DNA of 38,201 nt from Deinococcus alpinitundrae (lineage in GTDB: Bacteria; Deinococcota; Deinococci; Deinococcales; Deinococcaceae), in the NCBI RefSeq assembly GCF_009982895.1, contig NZ_WXZL01000028.1:1-38201 (forward strand), read 5' to 3'. Below are positions 1 to 5,874 of this stretch, piece after piece. Each line of letters begins with the position of its first letter. Within the stretch, counting starts at the first letter, position 1. The notes beneath the pieces were generated by a model, which was given only the letters and a program-made list of their open reading frames with translations, had not been told where the DNA came from and did not search any database. The position numbers and the translations under genes were made by a program.

Positions 1-93
1 AAGTTCCTGACCGAGGTGCGCCTCGCGGAGTTATTTCTAGAAATGAATCAGCTGAATGCCGTTCACGACGCACTTTTTTGCATGAAACTATAA
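1..93 (+). CDS. C-terminal end of an unidentified protein (partial)
   Basis: The first reading frame is open from the window edge and gives 30 residues ending in ...ALFCMKL before TAA at 91-93. The start lies outside the window. The piece is helical and leucine-rich, and I do not recognise a family. Its end overlaps the probable TTG start of the next gene by 16 bases, which suggests a translationally coupled pair. An open frame of this length could occur by chance, so support comes mainly from the tight overlap. Confidence 0.4.
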   Translation, partial: KFLTEVRLAELFLEMNQLNAVHDALFCMKL

Positions 94-443
94 ACCGCAA
101 CATCTCAGTCTACTCACTTGCTGTCGACTGCCTGCTGCTGTTTGTGGCCACATGCTTGCTCTACAGCGGTGCGCGTCAGTTGCATTACCGCGACGCTCCA
201 TATCTGTTTTTGAGGCGGTGGCTCTTGTGGGGGACCTTGAGTTTTTTTCTGCATGGCATGGTCCGGATTGGCGTCATGTTGATGTTGCTGGATCGCTACT
301 CGACGATTTGGTGGCTGGTTGCAGTCCTGGGCAGTTTCCCTGCCTTGATGACTTTTAGTTATGCGATCCGGGCGATCCACGATCCTCAGCGGGTGGCTGG
401 GATGAATTACTACCGCTGGAAAGGGCCTGAGCTCACGCCCTGA
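78..443 (+). CDS. Small integral membrane protein, unknown function
   Basis: The frame encodes 121 residues from a TTG codon. Three hydrophobic stretches, roughly residues 12-30, 48-70 and 76-98, predict three membrane segments, and the tail after them is short and polar. The frame is also open upstream to the window edge, so TTG at 78 is only the best available start, and no clear Shine-Dalgarno site is seen. It overlaps the end of the preceding partial frame. A GC-rich hairpin follows at 461-496. I do not recognise a family. It could be a host protein or a phage membrane protein. Confidence 0.55.
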   Translation: MHETINRNISVYSLAVDCLLLFVATCLLYSGARQLHYRDAPYLFLRRWLLWGTLSFFLHGMVRIGVMLMLLDRYSTIWWLVAVLGSFPALMTFSYAIRAIHDPQRVAGMNYYRWKGPELTP

Positions 444-460
444 ACCATCAAACGACGAAA

Positions 461-500
461 AGCCCCCGCTCCCGGCACTCGGCCAGGGCGGGGGCTTCGA
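461..500. terminator. GC-rich hairpin, probable terminator
   Basis: The arms agcccccg (461-468) and cgggggct (489-496) form an 8-bp stem. The T-rich flank is better on the minus side (TTTTCG) than on the plus side. It lies just after the membrane-protein gene and may work in both directions. Confidence 0.5.
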
Positions 501-578
501 CTTGCGGGCGTATAGGGCCTTCGAATCTGGACCATCGTCAGCTTTTCTCAGTCCCTCCTCAGCTCACTCAAATTTATC

Positions 579-590
579 TATACTTCTCTT
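579..590 (+). promoter_or_regulatory. Leaderless -10 box of the Ig-like lipoprotein gene
   Basis: TATACT at 579-584 is followed by exactly six bases and then the GTG start at 591. Transcription would begin at or next to the start codon, which fits the leaderless genes known in Deinococcus. No good -35 box is seen 17 bases upstream. Confidence 0.55.
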
Positions 591-1538
591 GTGAAGACCT
601 TTATCCCAATTCTTGGCTTGAGCCTGCTCCTCGCTGCCTGCAGCACTCCCACCCCGCCGCCCACCACCGCCAGCATCAGCATTGATGGCCCAGCCACCCT
701 CAAGATCGGCGAGGATAAGACCCTCACGGCCAGTGCGAAGAGCAACAGCGGAGCCGTGCTCAGTGGCCATGCTTTCACCTGGACGTCCAGCGCGCCGAAC
801 GTCGTGGATGTCGATGCCTCCGGTAAGCTGACGGTCAAGCGCCTGAGCGCCTCACCCGTGACCCTGACCGCTACTGACAACGGTAAATCCGGTACCCTCA
901 GTGTGACGACCTACGGGCTGGAACTGACCATGGGCACGATCAACTATTTGCCGGGCACGACCGATGCGCGCATCGGTACTGCTGCGCTGGTGAAGTTCAG
1001 AGGACCAGGTAACAGCATCGGTCGAACGAATGCTGTCCAGCTCACTGGACCGGCTGATGTGAATGTCTTCAACCTTGAAATCGGTCCCTTCACAACAAAT
1101 GAATACTACTCTTTTAATTATGCTGGAAGTATCAAGCCAGTGAGTGGTTCATATAGTGCTACTGCGACAATCGACGGTGTAACGTATACGTCAAGTAATA
1201 TTTTGAATAGTGCTTCCGTTCTAGGCGCTTTTAAGAACGGCAAGATTCAATTTACAAACTCCAAGGATTATACTATCAGCGGGGAGTTTTCTAGCGGTAC
1301 CAAGTCTTTTAGAGAGTCATTCTACAACACAACAGACCCGACGGCAGATCCGATTATTTTCAAAATAGATGCCATACCAGATTTGCCCGTTTCTTACACA
1401 TCAAGTGTTGCATTGTCTAAAACGACTTATAGCCCGTACATCGACAGCTTCAATCTATTACCTGAGGACTTTGCAACACTTACTCCCGAAGCCTTTAACA
1501 TTTCAATCACGTCACTTCCGGATTTCGCCGTCAACTAA
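591..1538 (+). CDS. Lipoprotein with bacterial Ig-like domain
   Basis: The 315-residue product starts with a lipoprotein signal peptide ending in LLLAAC (Cys17), followed by a Thr/Pro-rich linker. Residues about 27-105 look like a BIG2-type Ig domain (ASISIDGP start, WTSS core, LTATDNGK near the end), so the protein is probably displayed on the envelope. The remaining 200 residues form a beta-rich, Ser/Thr/Asn/Tyr-rich region that I cannot assign. The gene is leaderless from GTG at 591 and ends before a strong terminator at 1571-1616. Its second half (about 1060-1530) is clearly richer in A and T and uses AAT, TAT and ATT codons, unlike its first half or its neighbours. It is convergent with the phage lysis cassette, so it may be the first host gene beyond the prophage, or cargo. 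Confidence 0.8.
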   Translation: MKTFIPILGLSLLLAACSTPTPPPTTASISIDGPATLKIGEDKTLTASAKSNSGAVLSGHAFTWTSSAPNVVDVDASGKLTVKRLSASPVTLTATDNGKSGTLSVTTYGLELTMGTINYLPGTTDARIGTAALVKFRGPGNSIGRTNAVQLTGPADVNVFNLEIGPFTTNEYYSFNYAGSIKPVSGSYSATATIDGVTYTSSNILNSASVLGAFKNGKIQFTNSKDYTISGEFSSGTKSFRESFYNTTDPTADPIIFKIDAIPDLPVSYTSSVALSKTTYSPYIDSFNLLPEDFATLTPEAFNISITSLPDFAVN

Positions 1539-1570
1539 TCCTCACCTTCTGAGGACGGCTGGTAACGAGA

Positions 1571-1616
1571 AGGCCCCCTGCACGACCGCCGAAGCGGGTG
1601 CAGGGGGCCTTTTTTG
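1571..1616. terminator. Strong terminator between convergent units
   Basis: A 13-bp perfect stem (1571-1583 with 1598-1610) is followed on the plus strand by a run of seven T. The minus side has only a weak T-rich flank (CCTTCTCG). It ends the lipoprotein gene and may also stop the lysis cassette coming the other way. Confidence 0.85.
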
Positions 1617-1668
1617 TTGCGGACTTGTGGCGTTTACTTGGGCCAGCTCTGCTCCGACCCACCGAATG

Positions 1669-2052
1669 TCACGGGCGGAGCGGTACTGCAATCAGCGGCA
1701 GGAAGTCAGCGCCGAGACTCGGGGCCACTTCCACCACGACACCCGGAACGAGCGGCGCTCTGACGGTAGGCAGGGTGCCAGAAATCAGGAACCCCGCCTC
1801 GTCGTTCAGAATCACGCTGTAGCTGCCGTCCGCCAGGCGCAACCGCACGGCGGCCAGGTCCACACCGGGCCTGACGGTGATGAGTGCCGTTGCGCCGTCA
1901 AGCACCACCGACACGAGATCAGAGGCGACAATCTGTGGCCCGCTGGGGACCGAGGCGGGCAGCACAACCGGGGGGCTGGCGTGCGTGATCTGCGGAGCGC
2001 AGCCGGAGAGCAGCAAGCCCAAAACGATTGCGGCAAGACAATAGTTTTTCAC
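1669..2052 (-). CDS. Small lipoprotein, last gene of the lysis-type cassette
   Basis: The 127-residue product begins with a signal peptide with lipobox LSGC (Cys18), so it should be lipid-anchored in the envelope. The mature part is Val/Pro/Ala-rich and looks beta-stranded, and no family is recognised. The GTG start at 2052-2050 overlaps the TGA of the preceding gene as GTGA. The frame is open upstream, but that part translates the preceding gene out of frame and should not be included. As a lipoprotein in a lysis cassette of a host with a double envelope it could be an outer-membrane spanin subunit. Its length is on the long side for that, so this is inference only. Confidence 0.75.
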   Translation of the reverse strand: MKNYCLAAIVLGLLLSGCAPQITHASPPVVLPASVPSGPQIVASDLVSVVLDGATALITVRPGVDLAAVRLRLADGSYSVILNDEAGFLISGTLPTVRAPLVPGVVVEVAPSLGADFLPLIAVPLRP

Positions 2053-2411
2053 GGCAGTCGCAGGTAAATCGGCCGCACACCGCCACTGGCGCGGTAGAAG
2101 GTGACGCTGCCCGCCTTGACCTGGCCCTGGTCGATGACCACCCGGTAGAGCTTGCCTGCTGCCACGTCGGGCAGGGTGCAGCCGGTGTATCCGCTGGCCC
2201 GCTTCCGGCAGTTCTGGTCGGTGGTCACAAAGTCGCCGGAGAGCAGCAGTGCCGGGGCCGTCGCGGTGTCTGGGCCGGGGTTGACGAACACCACGCTCGC
2301 GCCATCGATCTTCAGCGAAGCACTTTCCTGCTGAGCGGCTTGCAGGGCCGGGGCGCAGGAAGCGAAGGCAATCACGGCCGTCAAAGCCAAGAGTCCGAGT
2401 CGTTTTTTCAC
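2049..2411 (-). CDS. Secreted or lipid-anchored small protein
   Basis: The 120-residue product has a signal peptide (MKKRLGLLALT...) ending near FASC (Cys19). That is an imperfect lipobox with Phe at -3, so either lipidation or ordinary cleavage is possible. The mature part contains two Cys around residues 67 and 76 (NCRK, GCTL) that could form a disulphide, and predicted beta strands. ATG at 2411 overlaps the TGA of the upstream gene (ATGA), and its own stop overlaps the next start (GTGA). It pairs with the following lipoprotein. No family is recognised. Confidence 0.75.
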   Translation of the reverse strand: MKKRLGLLALTAVIAFASCAPALQAAQQESASLKIDGASVVFVNPGPDTATAPALLLSGDFVTTDQNCRKRASGYTGCTLPDVAAGKLYRVVIDQGQVKAGSVTFYRASGGVRPIYLRLP

Positions 2412-2599
2412 AGCTGACCACGCTCCTTGAGGTGCTCGATTTCTTCCTGCAGCTTCAGCCGGTTCTCGGCCGAGAGGTGCGCGTCGCCGTCGGCCAGGTC
2501 GATGACGACTGGCGCGAGGATCGGCGCGAGTTTCAGGGCAGCGGCAACGGGCACATTCGCGCCCAACATGCCAGTGAGCAGCTTCAGTAGTTCGTTCAT
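2408..2599 (-). CDS. 63-residue cassette protein, unknown
   Basis: The product has a hydrophobic helix (about residues 5-35, MLGANVPVAAALKLAP...) and a charged, probably coiled C-terminal helix (AENRLKLQEEIEHLKERG). This layout is seen in small phage membrane-associated proteins, but no family is recognised. Both ends use 4-base overlaps with neighbours (ATGA), so it is translated with the lysis cassette. It could be a short holin-like or antiholin-like partner, which is not provable from sequence. Confidence 0.7.
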   Translation of the reverse strand: MNELLKLLTGMLGANVPVAAALKLAPILAPVVIDLADGDAHLSAENRLKLQEEIEHLKERGQL

Positions 2600-3240
2600 G
2601 GGCCCTCCTGGACTAAGGCCGTCACCACGGTGACAGCGGGCGCGGGCGGCGGGTTGACGGGCTGATCAGCGAGTGGTGCATCGTCACCGACCACGGCGGG
2701 CCAGTCGGTGCGAGTGGCAGAGGGGAAATCGGGGTCATCTTGTGGTGGCTCGGCCTTGGTGGGGAGGCTCAGCAGTGGCATGGTCTCCAGGCCGCCAGTC
2801 GAAGGCACAGCGATCACGGCGGGCGGCGTGTTGCTTCCGATCCAGCCGAGTACGGTCTTTGTCCCGTCCCGCCCGATGACGGCCGTCAGGCCAGCGGCCA
2901 GGCCGAAGAAGATCGCGGTGGGCCAGCCGGTCAGCCCGAAGAGGGGCAAGCTGCCGCCCAGGTTGCTGAAGTACAGGATCAGCGCACCCGCCACGCCCAG
3001 CACCGCGCTCAAGGCCCACCAGACAGGAGCGGGTGGCTCTTTGCGCGGCGGGACATACGCGGCGTAGCGAACCGAGATGTTGCGCTTGATGGTGCTGTTG
3101 ACGCCGAACACCAGGGCGGCCAGCGCTGCGGGGCTGCTGCCCAGGATGCTGAGGCCGGTGAGGTCGAAGCCCAGACCGTCAGCCTGAGCCGTCGCCGTGC
3201 CTGCCAGCAGCAGCATGCCGAGAATCCAAGTCTTTTTCAT
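2596..3240 (-). CDS. Membrane protein with Pro-rich tail, holin candidate
   Basis: The 214-residue product starts MKKTWILGMLLLAG with a cleavable or anchoring signal (AQA near residue 20). Further hydrophobic segments lie at about residues 33-48, 73-92 and 100-122. From about 145 a Pro/Ala/Asp-rich polar tail follows. The ATG at 3240 overlaps the TGA of the endolysin gene (ATGA). The open frame extends upstream to 3552, but that part is the shadow of the endolysin gene. A multi-span protein next to an endolysin is a natural holin candidate. The neighbouring gene at 4207-4563 is an equally good one. Confidence 0.75.
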   Translation of the reverse strand: MKKTWILGMLLLAGTATAQADGLGFDLTGLSILGSSPAALAALVFGVNSTIKRNISVRYAAYVPPRKEPPAPVWWALSAVLGVAGALILYFSNLGGSLPLFGLTGWPTAIFFGLAAGLTAVIGRDGTKTVLGWIGSNTPPAVIAVPSTGGLETMPLLSLPTKAEPPQDDPDFPSATRTDWPAVVGDDAPLADQPVNPPPAPAVTVVTALVQEGP

Positions 3241-3896
3241 GCTTCCCCCCTCAGCGCGATCCACACCGCGCCCGGATCGGTGGCGTTGACGGTCACGCCG
3301 CCGCGCGTGATGCGCTGCCCGGCCACGTTGTCCCAGCCGCCCGCTTCGTTCTCGACCAGCACACGCGGGCCAGTCGGCACGGCAACCGGCGCAGGCTTGG
3401 TTACCACCGGCGCGGGTGATGCAACGTCGAACACCCACACATCGGGCATCCGGCCCACCGTGGTCAGGCCGCCCCACTGCTCGAGCGGCACCCAGTTCAG
3501 CGAGCCATCCAGCGACTGGCCGCGCCGCACCGTGGCGTTTTCCAGCACGCACAGTTGCCCGCCTGCGCCCTCGCCGATCAAGCCGATGTGCCCGAAGTCG
3601 GAAGGCAGCCGGGAGAACACCACGTCACCCGCTCGCGCTTGCTTGACCGGCACCGTCCACTTCAGGTCGATGAAGGCCTGCTCCATGCTCCGCGCCCAGG
3701 GCACAGTGGGGGCGCGCTGTTTGTTGAGCGCCGTGAAGTGGCTCCAGATGCCCATGCGCTTGTACCACTCACCGCCTGCCCAGCCGTTGGCGTCCTCGAT
3801 CACCTGCCGATCGGCCTTGAGGCAGTAGTTCGGCTCGCGCTCAATCTGGAGCTTGCCTGCCAGCACGGCGTCGATGCTTCGTTGAATCTTGTTCAT
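3237..3896 (-). CDS. Endolysin, NlpC/P60-CHAP-like cysteine peptidase
   Basis: The 219-residue product contains the layout of a papain-like peptidoglycan hydrolase: Cys25 (NYCLKADRQ), then GDVVFSRL at 90-97, His103 (FGHIGLIGE) and Asn120 (VLENAT) as the likely Cys-His-Asn catalytic set. This family cleaves peptide or amide bonds in peptidoglycan. Residues about 150-219 form a separate Val/Pro/Gly-rich C-terminal part that may bind the wall. No signal peptide is present, so export would need a holin. The gene sits in the middle of a 4-base-overlap cassette between membrane proteins, which supports a lysis role. Start ATG 3896 overlaps the upstream TGA. Confidence 0.85.
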   Translation of the reverse strand: MNKIQRSIDAVLAGKLQIEREPNYCLKADRQVIEDANGWAGGEWYKRMGIWSHFTALNKQRAPTVPWARSMEQAFIDLKWTVPVKQARAGDVVFSRLPSDFGHIGLIGEGAGGQLCVLENATVRRGQSLDGSLNWVPLEQWGGLTTVGRMPDVWVFDVASPAPVVTKPAPVAVPTGPRVLVENEAGGWDNVAGQRITRGGVTVNATDPGAVWIALRGEA

Positions 3897-4210
3897 GGTT
3901 TCTCCCGGTCTTTCAGCGTCTGGGCGCGGGTTTTAATCCAGTCCAGCGGGTAGGCGTTGCTGAGGATGTCGCCGAGAAACTCGATCAGCACCTGGTAGCG
4001 GTGCTTCATGTCCTCGCACTCTCGGAGTTGCGTTTTCAGCTTCTCGACTTGTTCACCGAGTGTCTTATTCGCGCCCTCCAGCCGCGCCCGTTCGCTGTCT
4101 AGCCGCGAGAATGAATCCTGTTTGTTCTTGCCGAGCAGCGTAAAGGCGCTGATGAGCACCGTCCCCCCGGCCACGAGCCAACCGGCGATTTCTCCCGCTC
4201 CGACGCTCAC
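3893..4210 (-). CDS. Membrane-anchored coiled-coil protein, spanin-like candidate
   Basis: The 105-residue product has one N-terminal membrane segment (about residues 8-27) followed by a long charged coiled coil (residues about 30-75) and a short C-terminal region ending in KDREKP. The GTG start at 4210 overlaps the TGA of the upstream gene (GTGA). The open frame runs further upstream but only as a shadow. One N-terminal anchor plus a periplasmic coiled coil is the plan of inner-membrane spanins (Rz-like). It also resembles small phage haemolysin-like (XhlA) proteins. Lipoproteins later in the cassette would be natural partners. The role is inferred. Confidence 0.75.
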   Translation of the reverse strand: MSVGAGEIAGWLVAGGTVLISAFTLLGKNKQDSFSRLDSERARLEGANKTLGEQVEKLKTQLRECEDMKHRYQVLIEFLGDILSNAYPLDWIKTRAQTLKDREKP

Positions 4211-4563
4211 GCCGCCTCGCTCTTGGCACTTGTCCCTTGCCGCATACAGCCCAGTACCAGTGCGACGGCCGGGCCGAGCTGAACGGTGGGGCCAATCGAG
4301 ACGAACACGCACACCGCGATGGTCATGACCAGAATGCCGGTGAGCATGTACCCGGCAGTCAGCCAGACGCGCCCCCGTGCTGAGAGCAGAAACACAGCAC
4401 CGAAGGCCAGCAGTGCAGGCCACACCCACCAGGGCACATCGAGGCCGCCGAAGGTTTCGAGCGCCACGTAAGAGGGTCTACCGTCTGGCCAAGACAGCAT
4501 GGCTGCGCTGACCAGCAGGCTGATGGCGTAATTGAAGCGGATCTGCCAGCGCGCGGCCCTCAT
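4207..4563 (-). CDS. Four-span membrane protein, holin candidate
   Basis: The 118-residue product starts MRAARWQIRFNY and has four hydrophobic segments at about residues 11-25, 43-60, 66-84 and 86-104, with a short basic start and a polar end. ATG at 4563 overlaps the TGA of the upstream gene (ATGA). A longer in-frame ATG at 4590 lies inside the upstream gene and is less likely. Its small size, several membrane spans and location just before the coiled-coil and endolysin genes make it a good holin candidate. No family is recognised directly. Confidence 0.75.
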   Translation of the reverse strand: MRAARWQIRFNYAISLLVSAAMLSWPDGRPSYVALETFGGLDVPWWVWPALLAFGAVFLLSARGRVWLTAGYMLTGILVMTIAVCVFVSIGPTVQLGPAVALVLGCMRQGTSAKSEAA

Positions 4564-4919
4564 TGTCCGGCCCGCCAGATGGTGTTCCACTGACCCTCAA
4601 ACTTCTGTTCCACTCTCGGAACACCTCCCTCGTCGGTCTTAGCTGTGAGCCACAAGCGGCGCTCACGGGGGTAGGAGCCGCGCAGCACGAAGTAGCCGAT
4701 GATTGGCAGCACGCCGTCCTGGGCGGTGCGGAAGCGCAGGACGGCCTTCGAGGTCAGGGGGCAGTCCAGCGGGACGCTGACCGAGATCAGGAGTTGATTG
4801 AGCGGTGCAGCGCGGTTGATGGGCCGCACCTCGGCTCGGCACACGCCGGGCGGCAGAGCGGCCAGTGAGGCGAGCACGAGCCCCAGGCCGCCCAGGGTGA
4901 GCGCGGTGAGTTTAATCAT
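4560..4919 (-). CDS. Secreted protein, first main gene of the lysis cassette
   Basis: The 119-residue product starts MIKLTALTLGGLG and has a signal peptide, probably cut near residue 30. The mature part has predicted beta strands and one conserved-looking Cys (PLDCPL). No family is recognised. The ATG at 4919 has a good Shine-Dalgarno site (GGAGG, five bases before it), and the site lies inside a tiny upstream leader ORF. The gene is served by a phage-type promoter at 4936-4963. It leads eight genes that all overlap by 4 bases, ending at 1669. Confidence 0.75.
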   Translation of the reverse strand: MIKLTALTLGGLGLVLASLAALPPGVCRAEVRPINRAAPLNQLLISVSVPLDCPLTSKAVLRFRTAQDGVLPIIGYFVLRGSYPRERRLWLTAKTDEGGVPRVEQKFEGQWNTIWRAGQ

Positions 4920-4935
4920 CTGGCCTCCGGTGCAT
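4912..4935 (-). CDS. Seven-residue leader ORF (MHRRPDD)
   Basis: An ATG at 4935 lies at exactly the position where all the phage promoters of this family place a start codon, six bases after the -10 box. It reads seven codons and TAA at 4914-4912, running past the ATG (4919) of the next gene. The leader carries the GGAGG site for that gene. A leaderless ribosome starting here could hand over to the cassette. Whether the peptide itself matters is unknown. Confidence 0.45.
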   Translation of the reverse strand: MHRRPDD

Positions 4936-4963
4936 GGTTCAAGTCTTGCCGCGCCCGTGACAC
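4936..4963 (-). promoter_or_regulatory. Phage late promoter a (lysis cassette)
   Basis: On the minus strand: GTGTCA (4963-4958), ten bases, AAGACT (4947-4942), six bases, ATG (4935). It has the same exact spacing as six other sites in the window. A GC-rich hairpin with a T-rich flank lies just upstream at 4984-5001. Confidence 0.75.
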
Positions 4964-4983
4964 CTGGGCAGGGCAAAGGGAAA

Positions 4984-5001
4984 GCCCGCGCTCAGGCGGG
5001 C
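4984..5001 (-). terminator. Hairpin terminator upstream of promoter a
   Basis: The arms gcccgc (4984-4989) and gcgggc (4996-5001) form a stem with a 6-base loop. On the minus strand it is followed by TTTCCCTTTG. It separates the lysis promoter from the genes to the right. Confidence 0.55.
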
Positions 5002-5023
5002 GGGACTATGGCAAGCTGAACAG

Positions 5024-5140
5024 GTGAAGAAGAGACGCTGGTGGACCAAGACAAGGCGAGAGCGTGCCGTTGATGTTGCCTCAGCCGTTCTCGTCCTGAT
5101 TGTCATCGCGCTGATCATCTACGGCGTCATTCGGGGCTGA
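5024..5140 (+). CDS. 38-residue single-span membrane protein
   Basis: A GTG-initiated frame of 38 codons ends with TGA at 5138-5140. The product has a very basic N-terminus (KKRRWWTKTRRER) and one hydrophobic helix (AVLVLIVIALIIYGV), a typical small membrane peptide. CAAGCT, a weak -10-like box, lies at 5012-5017, six bases before GTG, which would give a leaderless message. It is on the plus strand between two minus-strand units and is followed by a hairpin at 5155-5176. No family is recognised. The membrane-helix pattern is strong for such a short frame. Confidence 0.5.
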   Translation: MKKRRWWTKTRRERAVDVASAVLVLIVIALIIYGVIRG

Positions 5141-5154
5141 GGAGCAAAGCGAAC

Positions 5155-5176
5155 GCCCCCGCGTGGAGCCGGGGGC
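5155..5176. terminator. GC-rich hairpin between convergent small genes
   Basis: gcccccg (5155-5161) pairs with cgggggc (5170-5176). T-rich flanks are weak on both strands. It could end the plus-strand 38-residue gene, the minus-strand winged-helix gene, or both. Confidence 0.45.
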
Positions 5177-5194
5177 TGGGAAGGTGGATTGGGA

Positions 5195-5476
5195 TCAAGC
5201 TGGATGTTCGGCGAACACCTGCAGCACCTGCTGACCTTGTTCCGTGAGCTGGTAGAGGCGCGCCGGGCGCTTGTACGGCGCGCTCAACAACCCACTGGCC
5301 TTCAAGCGTCTCAGCGCCGTCGCCACCGTCGGATCGTCATACAGCTTCAGGCCTTGGTGGATGGCGATGACCAGCAACCGCCGGCCTGTTCTGGGTGTGT
5401 CTAGTGAAGCGCTCGCGAGCAGCGCATGCTCGATCGAACCCCTGAGGACGACGTGGGGTTGTTTGGGAGAAGGCAT
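5195..5476 (-). CDS. Small winged-helix regulator, copy 1
   Basis: The product from ATG 5476 has 93 residues. The middle part (LYDDPTVATALRRLKASGLL) looks like the recognition region of a PadR/MarR-type winged helix, and the end (RLYQLTEQGQQVLQVF) is the typical wing-plus-helix pattern. It would bind DNA as a dimer; no ligand domain is present. It is a clear paralogue of the next gene to the right, with the same start (HVVL.GSIEHALL) and end (VFAE.PA). TATACT lies eight bases before this ATG, which favours it over an in-frame TTG at 5485. Confidence 0.75.
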   Translation of the reverse strand: MPSPKQPHVVLRGSIEHALLASASLDTPRTGRRLLVIAIHQGLKLYDDPTVATALRRLKASGLLSAPYKRPARLYQLTEQGQQVLQVFAEHPA

Positions 5477-5490
5477 CGACCGCAAGTATA
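5477..5490 (-). promoter_or_regulatory. Leaderless -10 box of winged-helix gene 1
   Basis: TATACT (5490-5485) is followed by eight bases and ATG at 5476. The same layout is found before the paralogue. No -35 match to TTGACA is seen. It differs from the GTGTCA promoters of the structural genes and looks host-like. Confidence 0.5.
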
Positions 5491-5538
5491 GAAAAGGGTG
5501 CTAGAAGCTGCTCGATCACTGGCCGACAGCAACGCCAA

Positions 5539-5823
5539 TCAGGCTGGACGTTCGGCGAAGACCTTCAGCAGCTGCTCGCCTTGCGGGGTCAGGCGGTAAT
5601 TTCGGAGCCTTCCAGGGCCACGATTCGACTTGAATAACCCTGTGGCCGTCAACCGTTGCAACGCCGTGACAACCGTCTGATCGTCGTAGAGGCTCAGGCC
5701 ACCTTCAATGGCGATGAGCAGCAACTGCCGACGTGTTCTTGAGAGGTCCATCGAGGCGCTTTTCAGCAGCGCATGCTCGATCGAACCGCTCAGGACAACG
5801 TGTGATTTCAGGGGAGAGACCAT
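5539..5823 (-). CDS. Small winged-helix regulator, copy 2
   Basis: The product from ATG 5823 has 94 residues. It has the same winged-helix plan as its neighbour: LYDDQTVVTALQRLTATGLF as helix-turn-helix and NYRLTPQGEQLL as the final wing and helix, which is close to PadR-type proteins. The two copies are collinear over nearly their full length, but the turn after the recognition helix differs (SNRGPGRLR here against SAPYKRPAR there). DNA specificity may therefore have diverged. A CATACT box lies eight bases before ATG. The gene is 52 bases from the end of the O-acetyltransferase-like gene on the same strand. Confidence 0.75.
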   Translation of the reverse strand: MVSPLKSHVVLSGSIEHALLKSASMDLSRTRRQLLLIAIEGGLSLYDDQTVVTALQRLTATGLFKSNRGPGRLRNYRLTPQGEQLLKVFAERPA

Positions 5824-5837
5824 CGGCTTCAAGTATG
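5824..5837 (-). promoter_or_regulatory. Leaderless -10 box of winged-helix gene 2
   Basis: CATACT (5837-5832) is followed by eight bases and ATG at 5823, exactly the arrangement of the paralogous gene, so promoter and gene were probably duplicated together. Confidence 0.5.
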
Positions 5838-5874
5838 CGTTGGCTGGCCGGTAGCGTGGGGACTCAGGGTTAGG

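Noticed and set aside
1669..2421. 250-codon version of the last lysis-cassette gene
   Set aside because: Its first half is the preceding gene read out of frame. The signal peptide and GTGA overlap show the true start at 2052.
2740..3828. 362-codon plus-strand open frame
   Set aside because: It is antisense to the endolysin and membrane-protein genes, has low-complexity composition and no family likeness; it is a GC-rich shadow.
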